From: Methanoregulaceae archaeon UXB-2016
GTDB taxonomy: Archaea; Halobacteriota; Methanomicrobia; Methanomicrobiales; Methanospirillaceae
DNA: 64,000 bases
Reading direction: 5' to 3'
Assembly: GCA_004332335.1 (NCBI GenBank)
Contig: SISS01000002.1
Location: 1-64,000, forward strand
Positions 38,897 to 46,825 of this stretch are shown piece after piece. The notes below the pieces were generated by a model. That model did not search any database. It saw only the letters and a program-made list of their open reading frames with translations, and had not been told where the DNA came from. Both the position numbers and the translations under genes were made by a program. Numbering within the stretch: position 1 is the first letter of the stretch; the number at the start of each line of letters is the position of its first letter.

Positions 38897-39019
38897 TAAT
38901 AGCGGCCATAGCAATCGGGAAACACCTGGACTCATTCCGAACCCAGAAGTTAAGCCGGTTAACGTATCATACGGTACTGAGGTACGCGAGTCCTCGGGAA
39001 CTATGGTGCGCTGCTATTA
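38897..39019 (+). rRNA. rrf: 5S ribosomal RNA
   Basis: About 123 bases. The terminal helix pairs TAATAGCGGC with GCTGCTATTA. The conserved core contains CATTCCGAACCCAGAAGTTAA, as CCGAACCCAGAAGTTAAG. It follows tRNA-Cys by four bases and ends the rRNA operon. Confidence 0.93.
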
Positions 39020-39736
39020 TCCTTCTTCATTAAACAGAATCTGTTCTTTCAATGTTACTTCGATACCGATAGGTGTCGCAAACAGTTACTGCAATCCGGT
39101 CATCTATCAAGAGATGACGGCGGGTGCAACTCCCCAACCGGAACTCGATCTTTGCCCATCGCGGCATTTCTTTTCAGACCCCGATCGGGGAAATATGGAA
39201 CTGGATTTCACTTCCTATGGTCTATGTCCGATCGCTACAACCGTCGCAGAGTCTATACATCGATTGGTGCCCGAGACCGCACACCCAGTCTCTGTTTCGT
39301 CTGTAACGACAGATTGTTATCCTCTGCATGACCGGGACGCTCTCTGTATCCCACTGCCCGCACATCCAAAGCACAGCACGCGCTCTCCCACGAATGCCGA
39401 TTTCGTGTCACGTCCTCCCCGGAGTTGATGAGTTCCTCCGAAACCTGAGAAGGTCAGCGTGAGTCGATCTTCCCTTCCGCAAGCTGGACCCTCATTCTGG
39501 AACCCCTTCTGAAGAGTGTGACCTCCACTACTCCGTCCCTTCGAGCTGATACCATTCTCGGGGTGGCACGATGGACCGGTCGTTTAAATAGAAGAGAATG
39601 CCCTGCACTGCGGATCCCGGATGGAATCCTGAGATTGATAATGAGAATCACCTCGAATCCCCTGGTGTCGGTTCTGAGAATCAGTCGATCGGGACTGTCG
39701 TTCCAAATCGAAGGGAAAGGTAATGATCGGTTATTC
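39020..39736. other. Intergenic region after the rRNA operon
   Basis: About 700 bases of lower GC with no confident gene. Open frames lack protein-like composition. A T-rich stretch just after 5S (39020-39060) is a likely termination zone. A TATTTAAA box on the minus strand (39583-39590), 28 bases from an ATG, marks the one candidate transcription unit, described separately. Confidence 0.4.
39454..39555 (-). CDS. Possible 33-aa peptide with a strong promoter
   Basis: ATG 39555 lies 28 bases after TATTTAAA (39583-39590, minus strand), the spacing of a leaderless or nearly leaderless archaeal mRNA. The peptide begins MVSARRDGVVEVTLFRRGSR and ends VQLAEGKIDSR. It is strand-rich and basic, and codons (AGA/AGG for Arg) differ from neighbouring genes. 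It may instead be a small RNA. No family is recognised. Confidence 0.3.
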   Translation of the reverse strand: MVSARRDGVVEVTLFRRGSRMRVQLAEGKIDSR

Positions 39737-40834
39737 TCACCCGCGACGCGGTATCATGGAACGCGGGAGTCGGCATCTGGAGCAGCGCTGGATTGTCAGG
39801 GCAACGCTGATCGCAAAGAGTACGACCAGGCCGAACGCCACGGGATACCCGAACCAGCGGGCGCACGCGCCAGCCAGCGCCGGTAATACGGTCATCCCAG
39901 CATACGAGGCCGTGTTGAAGAGTCCGACTGCGACGCCCTGGGGCTCCTGCGTCTGCGCAAAAAAGACGAGCGCGGCGATCTGGACGGCTCCTGCCGCAGC
40001 GCCTATCAGGACAAAACCGTAGGGCGAGAGGAACGATACTCCCACCGCCAGCGCCATCAGACATGCGCTTCCCTTGATGAGCGGGATCGGCTCGAGCGCC
40101 AGGCGCGAGACAACGATGACCGCGACGATCGTGGTGATGTTCTGAAGGGCAATCTGGAGACCGAGCAGACCTGGGTCGACCGTGCTGAACTCGGGGTAGA
40201 GGCCGGTCACGGCTCCGCCCGCTCCGAACATGATCACCGTGGCGTAGAGGATCCATCGGTACTGGGAGAGTACGGGCCCCAGGCGGGCGAGTGGCGCCGT
40301 CTGGACGGTGGACGGTCCGTTCTTCAGCGTGAAGGCGAGTATGAGAGGGATCGCCGTCAGGCATGAGAACGCGATCACGCCTGCGGATCGAAGACCAGTC
40401 TGTTCGACCAGCACGCCCGTTACGATCAGGCCTAAAAAAAGGCCTGCATTCAACGAGGCCATGAACGCCCCGCTGCCCCGCCCGCCGTCGGGCTGACTGT
40501 TGACATACGCGAGAGCGGCTGAGACAAAGACCCCGGTCGCCACACCCTCCACCAGGCGCGCGGCGATGAGCACGGGGACGGACGGCGCCAGCGCGATCGC
40601 CAGCCCCCCTCCAAGGGAGATGCCGAGCCCCGCCTGCATCAGGCGGGCCCGCCCGAAACGCTCGGACGCGATCCCGGCCGGCAGCACCGTCAGCATCGCG
40701 CCGAAGAAGTACGCCGAGAAGACCAGCCCCTGCGCCGCCGGCCCCTCGGCAAAGATATCAAGCACCGGCACGACGGCGTTCGAGAGGGCCATCAGCAGGA
40801 AGATCCCGCTACAGACGGCCACCCGGCGATGCAT
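39737..40834 (-). CDS. Major facilitator superfamily permease
   Basis: 365 residues with about 12 helices. The MFS loop 2-3 motif is present as AGIASERFGRARLMQAG, and the second half repeats the pattern weakly. The protein is short for an MFS (usually about 400), mainly from short loops. No substrate can be inferred. It starts 13 bases after the aCPSF1 stop, with TTTTT between them, so it may be weakly cotranscribed or separated by termination. Confidence 0.8.
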   Translation of the reverse strand: MHRRVAVCSGIFLLMALSNAVVPVLDIFAEGPAAQGLVFSAYFFGAMLTVLPAGIASERFGRARLMQAGLGISLGGGLAIALAPSVPVLIAARLVEGVATGVFVSAALAYVNSQPDGGRGSGAFMASLNAGLFLGLIVTGVLVEQTGLRSAGVIAFSCLTAIPLILAFTLKNGPSTVQTAPLARLGPVLSQYRWILYATVIMFGAGGAVTGLYPEFSTVDPGLLGLQIALQNITTIVAVIVVSRLALEPIPLIKGSACLMALAVGVSFLSPYGFVLIGAAAGAVQIAALVFFAQTQEPQGVAVGLFNTASYAGMTVLPALAGACARWFGYPVAFGLVVLFAISVALTIQRCSRCRLPRSMIPRRG

Positions 40835-40847
40835 AAAAAGAGAGCCT

Positions 40848-42737
40848 TCAGACCATCCGGTAGGTCTCGAGGTTCATGGGTGCATGGGTCTCGATCCGAT
40901 AACGCTTATAGATCGACGAGGCGAGGTCGAGGGTCGCCTTCTCGTCCCCGTGGATCGTGAAGATCTTCTCGGGATGGGGTGAGACGTGGCCCACGTAGTT
41001 CATCAGCTGCCGCCGGTCCGAGTGGCCCGAGAACCCGTCGACGGTGATCACCTCGAGGTTGATCACGATCGATTCGCGCCGTCCGAGCGGGACCTCGCGC
41101 CATCCCTTCTGGATTCGCCGCCCGAGTGTCCCGTCCGCCTGGTATCCCACGAAGACGAGCGCGTTCTTCTCGTTCGCAGCCAGGTGGTTCAGGTAGTCGA
41201 AGACCGGTCCGCCGTTCAGCATCCCGCTCGTGGTGATCACCACGCACGGATCGCCGGCCATCACCTTCTCGCGCATATCCGGCGAATCGACCTGGCAGAA
41301 GCACTCTGCAAGGAACGGGTTCAGCCCTTCCTTGAAGATCTGGTTCCGCAGCTCGCTGTTCAGGTACTCGGGATATGCCGTATGGATCGCGGTCGCCTCT
41401 TTGATCATCCCGTCGAGGTAGACCTTGACCTTCGGGATCTTCCCAAGGCGTATCCCCTCCTCGATCGCGAGCATGACCTCCTGCGATCTCCCGACCGCGA
41501 AGGCTGGAATGATCACCTTGCCGCCGCGCCCCACGACGGTCTTGATCGTATCGTAGAGCTTCTCCTCCGCATCCCGCCGGGCCGGCTGCATGTCGTTCGA
41601 GCCGCCGTAGGTCGACTCCATCACCAGCGCCTCGAGGCGCGGGAACTGGGCGACCGCAGGGTTGAAGAGCCGGCTCTTACCGTAGTTGAAGTCACCCGTG
41701 AAGGCGATATTGTAGAGCCCGTCTCCGAGGTGGAAGTGGGCGATCGCCGACCCTAGGATATGGCCAGCGTTATGGAAGGTCAGCTTGATGTCGGGTGCGA
41801 TGTCCGTGACCGAGCCGTAGTTCAGGACGATCGAGTGCTTCAGGTAACTCCGCACGTCGCTCGAGGTGTACGGGATCTTCCGGTCCTCCTTGCGGATCAC
41901 CTCGAGGTAGTCGAGCTGAAGCATGGATGCCAGGTCGCGGGTCGCCGGCGTGCTGTAGACCGGCCCCTCGTAGCCATACTTATAGAGGAGGGGCACGAGG
42001 GCGCAGTGGTCGAGGTGCGCATGAGTCAGCACGACCGCATCGAGCTGGGAGAGCGGATGGATCTCGGGCACGTAGAGGTACGGCGTCCCGTTCGTATTGT
42101 CGGGCTTCTCCCCGCAGTCGATCAGGACTTTGGACTCGGGGGTCGAGAGGAGGAACGCGGCACGTCCCACCTCGCGACAGCACCCGAGGGTCGTCATCCT
42201 GACCCACTGGTCTCGGTTCGTGACCTCGCGGTGGATGCGCCGGCCGATCGTCCTGAGAAATTCCTTTCGCTCCTCGTTCACCGACCGGAGGTACTGCCGG
42301 ACTTGCTTGATCGTCTGGCTCTCGATCGGCGGGGTCCGCACGACCTTCGGCGTCCACCCGATCTGCTTCGTGATCTCGCGGAGGGTCGCTCCGTTCTTCC
42401 CGATCACCACGCCGGGCTTCTCGGCCTCGATCAGCACCTCGCCCGTATCGGGATCGAAGAAGAAGTCGGTGATCCCTGCATTCTCGGGGACCACGGCGCG
42501 GATCTCGGTCGCAGCGCGTTCGGGGTCCTCGAGCACGGTCGGGCGGACCACGATCCGCTTGCGGAGGTCGCGTGCCAGCGTCTTGATCAGGTCGGGCTCG
42601 TCGGCAAACCGCTTCGGGTCATCCGTATAGATGACGAGCTCGGGCCCCTCGAACTCGACCTCCGAGACCGAGATGCCGTGGGGCACTTTATCGTTGATCT
42701 TATCTTTGAGATCCTTGAGTCGCTCTTCAATTCCCAT
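40848..42737 (-). CDS. Beta-CASP ribonuclease / transcription termination factor aCPSF1
   Basis: 629 residues. The N-terminal KH domains span about 1-145 (GXXG as GKNG, 113-116). The metallo-beta-lactamase domain carries HAHLDH at 239-244 and downstream GHILGSA and TGDFNYG; the beta-CASP cassette has MESTYGG, IIPAFAVGRSQE and SGMLNGG. aCPSF1 is the archaeal termination factor that cleaves 3' ends after U-rich sites and is close to universal in archaea. The gene follows psmB by 26 bases, an arrangement I recall from related methanogens. Confidence 0.95.
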   Translation of the reverse strand: MGIEERLKDLKDKINDKVPHGISVSEVEFEGPELVIYTDDPKRFADEPDLIKTLARDLRKRIVVRPTVLEDPERAATEIRAVVPENAGITDFFFDPDTGEVLIEAEKPGVVIGKNGATLREITKQIGWTPKVVRTPPIESQTIKQVRQYLRSVNEERKEFLRTIGRRIHREVTNRDQWVRMTTLGCCREVGRAAFLLSTPESKVLIDCGEKPDNTNGTPYLYVPEIHPLSQLDAVVLTHAHLDHCALVPLLYKYGYEGPVYSTPATRDLASMLQLDYLEVIRKEDRKIPYTSSDVRSYLKHSIVLNYGSVTDIAPDIKLTFHNAGHILGSAIAHFHLGDGLYNIAFTGDFNYGKSRLFNPAVAQFPRLEALVMESTYGGSNDMQPARRDAEEKLYDTIKTVVGRGGKVIIPAFAVGRSQEVMLAIEEGIRLGKIPKVKVYLDGMIKEATAIHTAYPEYLNSELRNQIFKEGLNPFLAECFCQVDSPDMREKVMAGDPCVVITTSGMLNGGPVFDYLNHLAANEKNALVFVGYQADGTLGRRIQKGWREVPLGRRESIVINLEVITVDGFSGHSDRRQLMNYVGHVSPHPEKIFTIHGDEKATLDLASSIYKRYRIETHAPMNLETYRMV

Positions 42738-42763
42738 ATAATCGTCCTAAAAAAAAAGAGTTT

Positions 42764-43399
42764 TCACGCCGCCTTGGCGGCTTCTATCTTCTGAACAGTC
42801 TCTTCCGAGAGCTCTTCGTACCGGTCGCGGGTGATCACGACCACGTGTACACCCTCCCCCGACCCGGCATCACGGCGCATCGCGGCGCGGAGGCCCCGCA
42901 CCGCGAGCTGGATCGCCTCGTTCTCGTCCATGCCCGGCCGATACCGGTCCTCGAGCACGCCGTACGCCATCGGCGAGCCAGAGCCCGTTGACACGATGTC
43001 GTCCTCGCGCGTGGCACCGCCCATCGCGTCGACCGAATAGACCGACGGCCCCGTCCTGTCGATCCCGCCGACCAGGAGCTGGACATAGTAGGGGAAGTAC
43101 CTGTTCTGATTCAGGTAGTTCGAGAGGAGTGTCGAGGCTGCACCGACCGTGATCGGCTTGGCCCGCCGGATCTGGAAGAGCCGGCACTCGACGGTCATGA
43201 TCCGGGCAAGCTGCTGTGCATCACCGACGCCGCCCGCTGTCGTCATCCCGATCCGGTCAGCGATCTGGTAGACCTTCTTCGCACGCTTCGACGCGATCAT
43301 GAAGCCCATGGTCGCGCGCTTCTCAGTTGCGAGGACCACACCATCTTTAAAGACGATACCGATCGTCGTGGTCCCCTTCATCATCTCTGCCTCTGGCAT
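42764..43399 (-). CDS. psmB: Proteasome beta subunit
   Basis: 211 residues. The nine-residue propeptide MPEAEMMKG is followed by the catalytic Thr (residue 10) in TTTIGIVFKDGVVLATEKRA. The conserved Asp and Lys of the Thr-nucleophile active site (D26, K42 region) and the C-terminal GSGSPMAYGVLED motif are visible. The subunit assembles with PsmA into the 20S core. ATG 43399 follows a weak GAGGT and a TATA box CACTATAAAAGTG, so the operon has its own promoter. Confidence 0.96.
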   Translation of the reverse strand: MPEAEMMKGTTTIGIVFKDGVVLATEKRATMGFMIASKRAKKVYQIADRIGMTTAGGVGDAQQLARIMTVECRLFQIRRAKPITVGAASTLLSNYLNQNRYFPYYVQLLVGGIDRTGPSVYSVDAMGGATREDDIVSTGSGSPMAYGVLEDRYRPGMDENEAIQLAVRGLRAAMRRDAGSGEGVHVVVITRDRYEELSEETVQKIEAAKAA

Positions 43400-43434
43400 C
43401 AGAGTACCTCAAAAAGTCTGTGAATAGGGAGAAT

Positions 43435-43447
43435 CACTATAAAAGTG
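43435..43447 (-). promoter_or_regulatory. psmB promoter
   Basis: CACTATAAAAGTG (on the minus strand CACTTTTATAGTG) centred 42 bases before the psmB ATG. It is nearly palindromic. Predicted start about 25 bases downstream leaves a short leader with GAGGT. A second AT-rich site lies near 43478. Confidence 0.55.
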
Positions 43448-43488
43448 CTGTCCAGGATATACAACACCGCGATACAATTTATAAGTTG

Positions 43489-44331
43489 TTATACCGGATC
43501 CGCCGTGCAGAGCACTCGGATCAGGTCCCGATCGAAGAGCATCGCGACCAGGCGCTTGTCGCCGTTGATCACGGGCAGCTGGTCGACCCGTGCCCGCTTC
43601 ATCTTGAGTGCGCAGTCGCTCACCTCCGCGTTCAGCGGGACCGCGATCACGTTCTTGATCATCGCGTTCTTGACCGGTTTCTTCGGCAGTTGGACCTTTG
43701 AGACCGAATATGAGAGCGTATGGTTGTCGCGAATGCTCTCCCAGGTCCACTCGTCGTCGTCGGTCCCGTTCGAGAAGTCCGAGACCCCGATAGAATCCTC
43801 GATCACGGAGTTCCGGATCAGATCCCGCTCGGAGATGATCCCGCGGAGCGTGTTGTCCGCGTCCAGGATCGGGATCGCGTCGAAGCCCGAGATCTCCATG
43901 ACCTTGCCGACGACGGTGAGCGGGGTCTCCTCCCAGACGGCGAAGGTCTGGCTCGTGTAGGTCCCGCGAATCGGGACCGAGCACTTCATCTGTGCGATCG
44001 CCAGGACCAGGTCCGAGACCGAGAGGAGGCCGACGAGCTTCCCGTTCTCGACCACCGGCAGACGGCGGATGCAGTGGCTGACAAGGGTCCGCGCCGCCTC
44101 CGCGATCGTCGCGTCCGGGCCGATCGTGAGCGGGTCCGGTGTCATCAGGAGGCCGAGCTGGGTCTCGTCCGGGTTGCGAAGCAGGTCCTTCCTGGTGATG
44201 ATCCCGACGAGCATCCCGTCCTTGATCACGGGGACGCCGCTGATCCCGGTGCGCTTCAGGATCTTCAGGACGTCATCCCGATTTCCGGGGATCTCGACCG
44301 AGACCACGTCCTGGGTCATGTAATCGCGCAC
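43489..44331 (-). CDS. Four-CBS-domain regulatory protein
   Basis: 280 residues made of two tandem CBS pairs. Repeats begin at about 1, 70, 140 and 220, each with the pattern of V.VPxxxxV.DA (RDYMTQDVVSVEIPGNRDDV, LMTPDPLTIGPDATIAEAAR, and so on) and LVGxIxxxDL (MLVGIITRKDLLRNPDETQL). CBS pairs bind adenosyl nucleotides. There is no attached catalytic domain, so it probably regulates a partner protein. The start is a GTG at 44331, 11 bases after the Usp stop; it is the last gene of a leftward series with Usp and an amidohydrolase. Confidence 0.85.
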   Translation of the reverse strand: MRDYMTQDVVSVEIPGNRDDVLKILKRTGISGVPVIKDGMLVGIITRKDLLRNPDETQLGLLMTPDPLTIGPDATIAEAARTLVSHCIRRLPVVENGKLVGLLSVSDLVLAIAQMKCSVPIRGTYTSQTFAVWEETPLTVVGKVMEISGFDAIPILDADNTLRGIISERDLIRNSVIEDSIGVSDFSNGTDDDEWTWESIRDNHTLSYSVSKVQLPKKPVKNAMIKNVIAVPLNAEVSDCALKMKRARVDQLPVINGDKRLVAMLFDRDLIRVLCTADPV

Positions 44332-44342
44332 GAGCTGCTGGC

Positions 44343-44771
44343 TTATTCTCTCACCACCATCGTCGTCACGGGGCTGTTTGTCACCACGAACGAGCTGACC
44401 GAGCCGAGCAGAAGCCGCTCGATCCCACTCTTCCCAAGCGATCCGAGCACGATCAGGTCGGCCCCGATCTCGTCGGCGAGATTCAGGAGTTCCTGGCCCG
44501 CATGCCCCTGTCTGAGATGTGTCGACAGAGGGACGCCGGCTTTCTCTCCCGCCGTGTTCGCGCTGTCGAGGATCTCCTTGCCTTCCTTATCGAGGAGGCT
44601 GTACATGACCTCCCACGTATTATCGACAGGCAGGGAAGAGAAGAGTCCGATCTCGATCACATAGGCCGCATGTACCTCGGCTCCCCATACCTTCGCCACG
44701 TCGATCGCCGTTCTCAGGGCCAACTGGCTCTGACTGGAGCCGTCGATCGCCACCAGTACCTTCCGGAACAT
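44343..44771 (-). CDS. Universal stress protein, UspA family
   Basis: 142 residues from ATG 44771 (MFRKVLVAIDGSSQSQLALR), following GAGGTG. The adenine-nucleotide motif GSLGKSGIERLLLGSVSSFV (G2xG9xG(S/T)) identifies an ATP-binding member. A typical soluble single-domain Usp of standard length. It is embedded between an amidohydrolase and a CBS-domain protein, both linked to adenine-nucleotide sensing or purine chemistry. Confidence 0.9.
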   Translation of the reverse strand: MFRKVLVAIDGSSQSQLALRTAIDVAKVWGAEVHAAYVIEIGLFSSLPVDNTWEVMYSLLDKEGKEILDSANTAGEKAGVPLSTHLRQGHAGQELLNLADEIGADLIVLGSLGKSGIERLLLGSVSSFVVTNSPVTTMVVRE

Positions 44772-44778
44772 ACACACC

Positions 44779-45840
44779 TCAGAAAATAGTCTTTATAGAT
44801 TCGTCTCGCAGGTTAAAAACACTTGTTTCTATCATGCACGAATCAAGCCTCCGGACAAGGGATACGACCGGATCGCGGCTGAATGAGAGCCCTCCACTCC
44901 CCGGATTCAGCACCATGAACGCGGCGCCCGCGCCCGGTTCGATCCAGGTGGAGGCGCCCGCCACGGCCGCCCCGTCGATCGCGGCCCGGAGGAGATCGCC
45001 GGCATCGAGACCGTAGACGACCGAGGCGAACATCAGTTCCGCAGCCATGTCCGGCGCGACGAACATCGCATTGTCGGTCCCGAGCAGGACCCGGCACCCG
45101 AACGAGAGCATCTTCGCGAGGGGGGGATGATTCGGTCCGCGGGTGACACCGAGCGACCAGTTCGACCGCGGACAGACCGCGATCGGGATCTCCTCTGTGG
45201 CGCAGCGTCGGAGCTGGGCATCGGTCGCGTGGGTCATGTGGACCACCAGATCGGGGTGACAATCAAGGGCGCCGTCAACGTCCTCCGCATCGCGCTCGCC
45301 CGCATGGAAGGCCACGAGGCCGCCTGCGGCCCGCACGCGCGACACCACGTCCGGGTAGTCGGGGACGTCGCGCACGCTCGCGATCCCGACTCCGTCGGCC
45401 TCGATCTCCCCTCCGTCGCGGGCGAGGCCGATCACCCTGCAGGGGAGCCCCTCCGCCGCGTCCCTGAGTATGCGGACACCCCTCAGGCCCCCTTCACGGA
45501 AGTCGGCGCACCCGCTCGTGCCCCCGCGGAGCATCCTGCTCACGCTCTGCCGGATGCCGGCGACGCAGGCATCACGCGAGGCCGACCGGAGCATCCGGTG
45601 TTTGAGACCGTCGGGGGGCCGGACGAGCGATGCCAGGTCTCCGTGGGCCGGCACGTCCATGGCGACCGTGTCGCCGAGGTGCGTGTGAGCATTGAAGAAG
45701 GCGGGGCAGATCCAGCGCTCGGGCGCGTGCGTCCGCTCCTCGACCGCAACGATCCGCCCTGCCTCGACCACGACGTCGGCGCGGCGCGGCTCGAGCTCGC
45801 GCCCGCAGAGCGCGAGCCCCGAGTACACGGATGGCTCCAT
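44779..45840 (-). CDS. Amidohydrolase (cytosine/SAH deaminase-like)
   Basis: 353 residues of the metal-dependent amidohydrolase superfamily. The N-terminal composite beta-sandwich ends at FFNAHTHLGD (metal HxH), with later LVAFHAGERDAEDV, LVVHMTHATDAQLRR, and VCPRSNWSLGV leading to VLLGTDNAMF (metal Asp). The order and the final TDNAMF region fit the deaminase branch acting on purines, such as 5'-deoxyadenosine or S-adenosylhomocysteine deaminase of methanogens, but the sequence is shorter than MtaD/DadD. Start ATG 45840 faces Sec61-beta across a divergent promoter. Confidence 0.8.
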   Translation of the reverse strand: MEPSVYSGLALCGRELEPRRADVVVEAGRIVAVEERTHAPERWICPAFFNAHTHLGDTVAMDVPAHGDLASLVRPPDGLKHRMLRSASRDACVAGIRQSVSRMLRGGTSGCADFREGGLRGVRILRDAAEGLPCRVIGLARDGGEIEADGVGIASVRDVPDYPDVVSRVRAAGGLVAFHAGERDAEDVDGALDCHPDLVVHMTHATDAQLRRCATEEIPIAVCPRSNWSLGVTRGPNHPPLAKMLSFGCRVLLGTDNAMFVAPDMAAELMFASVVYGLDAGDLLRAAIDGAAVAGASTWIEPGAGAAFMVLNPGSGGLSFSRDPVVSLVRRLDSCMIETSVFNLRDESIKTIF

Positions 45841-45846
45841 ACCCTG

Positions 45847-45856
45847 ATTATTTAAA
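45847..45856 (+). promoter_or_regulatory. TATA box of the Sec61-beta gene
   Basis: ATTATTTAAA-type sequence about 27-35 bases before ATG 45882, so the transcript would be leaderless or nearly so. A TATATC-containing box on the opposite strand (about 45869-45874) serves the divergent amidohydrolase, giving two promoters in 40 bases. Confidence 0.5.
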
Positions 45857-45881
45857 CGACCACGAACAGATATAGAATGAT

Positions 45882-46040
45882 ATGGCGAAGAAGAGAGGCG
45901 GACGCCTGATCTCGTCGGCCGGGCTCGTCAACTACTACGAGAGTGAGGACCGGCGCGCAGTCCACATCAACCCCTACCATGTGATCGCGGCCGCGGCCGT
46001 GATCGGCGCAGTCGTGCTTGTACTGAACATCGTCCTCTAA
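45882..46040 (+). CDS. secG: Preprotein translocase subunit Sec61-beta (archaeal SecG)
   Basis: 52 residues beginning MAKKRGGRLISSAGLVNYYE, with the basic N-terminus, the conserved SSAGL and YYE patterns and one C-terminal membrane helix (HVIAAAAVIGAVVLVLNIVL). This matches archaeal Sec61-beta in length and pattern. It is the small tail-anchored subunit of the SecYE-beta channel. It is too short to be caught by ordinary gene length cut-offs. The gene is monocistronic with a close TATA box. Confidence 0.93.
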   Translation: MAKKRGGRLISSAGLVNYYESEDRRAVHINPYHVIAAAAVIGAVVLVLNIVL

Positions 46041-46104
46041 CCCCTTTCTTCGGCCGTCTTCCTCGGCCGTGTGCAGGGCGTTCGACCATCCGTTCCCTCC
46101 GAAG

Positions 46105-46755
46105 ATGCTCCCCGGCCTCGTCGACCTCTTTCTCAACCTCGACAAGAACCTCCCGCTCGTGATCCAGGAGTACGGCCTGGTCACCTACGTGATCCTCTTT
46201 GCGATCATCTTTCTCGAGACCGGCCTCGTGATCACCCCGTTCCTCCCCGGGGACTCGCTCCTCTTTGTCGCGGGGGTCGTCGCGGCGGCCGGCCACCTCA
46301 ACCTCTATCTCCTCCTCGCGGTCTTCATCGCGGGCGCGATCCTGGGCGACACGGTCAACTACTGGATCGGCAACTACCTGGGCCTCCGGGTCTTCCAGCG
46401 GCGATTTCCCGAGATCATACGGCAGGAGTACATCGACCGAACCTATGGCTTCTTCGAGCGTTACGGGGGGCTCGCGATCTTCATCGCGCGCTTCGTCCCG
46501 CTCGTCCGGACCTTCGCGCCGTTCCTCGCCGGGGTCGGGACCATGTGCTACCGCCGGTTCCTGCTCTACAACATCCTCGGCGCCGTGACCTGGTCGGTCG
46601 TGCTGGTGCTCGCCGGATACTTCATCGGCACGGTCCCCGTCGTGAACGAGCACCTGGACCTCATGATCTACGGGGTCATGGCCCTGACCGCCGGATCGGT
46701 CCTCTACATCATCTACCGGATCGCGCACGGGTATCTCCGCCGGCGGACGACCTGA
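46105..46755 (+). CDS. DedA/SNARE-associated family membrane protein
   Basis: 216 residues from ATG 46105. Features are the reentrant motif FLETGLVITPFLPGDSLLFV, then GAILGDTVNYWIGNYLG, and FFERYGGLAIFIARFVPLVRTFAPFLAG with the conserved Arg residues of DedA proteins. The C-terminal helices complete a four-to-six helix protein. DedA members act as lipid (polyprenyl or phospholipid) transporters or scramblases, and one possible role is recycling the dolichyl carrier used by AglB, encoded next. The start has no ribosome site, so translation may be from a leaderless transcript. Confidence 0.85.
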   Translation: MLPGLVDLFLNLDKNLPLVIQEYGLVTYVILFAIIFLETGLVITPFLPGDSLLFVAGVVAAAGHLNLYLLLAVFIAGAILGDTVNYWIGNYLGLRVFQRRFPEIIRQEYIDRTYGFFERYGGLAIFIARFVPLVRTFAPFLAGVGTMCYRRFLLYNILGAVTWSVVLVLAGYFIGTVPVVNEHLDLMIYGVMALTAGSVLYIIYRIAHGYLRRRTT

Positions 46756-46780
46756 CCGTGCCGACGCACTGGCATATCCA

Positions 46781-46790
46781 AATTTATTAA
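46781..46790 (+). promoter_or_regulatory. TATA box of aglB
   Basis: AATTTATTAA 36-45 bases before the ATG at 46826; a predicted leader of about 15-20 bases contains the GAGGAGGG ribosome site. Confidence 0.55.
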
Positions 46791-46825
46791 CAGTCTCCCG
46801 AAGCACCATTACTGAGGAGGGATCG

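Noticed and set aside
39518-39886. 122-codon plus-strand frame near the MFS gene end
   Set aside because: It runs antisense into the permease and has no homology; only the promoter-linked short frames here were kept as candidates.
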